Of a DNA stretch of 6,025 bases, positions 5,971 to 6,025 are shown one piece after another. How positions within the stretch are numbered: position 1 is the first letter of the stretch; every line of letters begins with the position of its first letter. Source of the stretch: Piscirickettsiaceae bacterium (GTDB lineage: Bacteria; Pseudomonadota; Gammaproteobacteria; Thiomicrospirales; Thiomicrospiraceae); assembly GCA_027019045.1 (NCBI GenBank), contig JALUXI010000271.1, forward strand, positions 1 through 6,025. The letters run 5' to 3'. Below the pieces are notes generated by a model. It was not told the DNA's origin. It saw only the letters and a list, made by a program, of their open reading frames with translations, and did no database searches. A program made the translations under genes and the position numbers.

Positions 5971-6025
5971 ACTCCCTCCTCAGCTTCCACCTGAATGCCG
6001 ACTTGGTTCGCCAACTCCAAAAAGG
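5967..6025 (-). CDS. aroA: C-terminal end of aroA (EPSP synthase), partial
   Basis: One frame stays open from the right edge to a TGA at 5969-5967, giving the 18 residues FLELANQVGIQVEAEEGV before the stop. The segment resembles the last residues of 5-enolpyruvylshikimate-3-phosphate synthase (family endings like F-P-x-F-x-x-L-A-x-x-V-G). aroA is the standard gene directly upstream of cmk in gammaproteobacteria, sometimes as a tyrA-aroA fusion; the rest lies outside the window. Identification rests mainly on this context, the ATGA overlap with cmk and the short match, so the name is likely but not proven. Confidence 0.65.
   Translation of the reverse strand, partial: FLELANQVGIQVEAEEGV

Overview
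This window is a stretch of a gammaproteobacterial chromosome in which every recognisable gene lies on the minus strand. Reading in the direction of transcription (high to low coordinates), the order is: 3' end of aroA, cmk, hipB, hipA, rpsA, ihfB, lapA, pyrF, then the 5' end of a DoxX-family gene. aroA-cmk-rpsA-ihfB-lapA-pyrF is a classic gammaproteobacterial backbone, and rpsA and ihfB look like close relatives of the E. coli proteins. The moderate base composition and the gene order do not fix the genus.

Right side (about 5160-6025): aroA and cmk overlap by ATGA. After cmk comes a 145-base gap that carries a promoter and a near-perfect operator palindrome. Middle (about 3600-5153): an intact two-gene hipBA toxin-antitoxin operon is inserted between cmk and rpsA, which are usually neighbours. 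It has its own promoter, a palindromic operator over the -10 region, a second operator-like site inside the start of hipB, an ATGA overlap between antitoxin and toxin, and a strong terminator after hipA. rpsA therefore probably relies on its own promoter within 3492-3600.

Left side (1-3491): rpsA (six S1 repeats, 557 residues from the preferred ATG) and ihfB are separated by a stem-loop without a U tract. ihfB ends at a strong hairpin terminator. lapA and pyrF form a separate overlapping pair, with no lapB between them. A DoxX-family gene follows, and its ribosome binding site lies in one arm of an 11-bp inverted repeat.

The backbone genes serve nucleotide metabolism (cmk, pyrF), aromatic amino acid synthesis (aroA), translation (rpsA), nucleoid architecture (ihfB) and the envelope (lapA). 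The accessory element is hipBA. It belongs to a known class of system. What is notable is its location, its paired operator sites and its exposure to read-through from aroA-cmk. I see no rRNA, tRNA, CRISPR array or insertion sequence.
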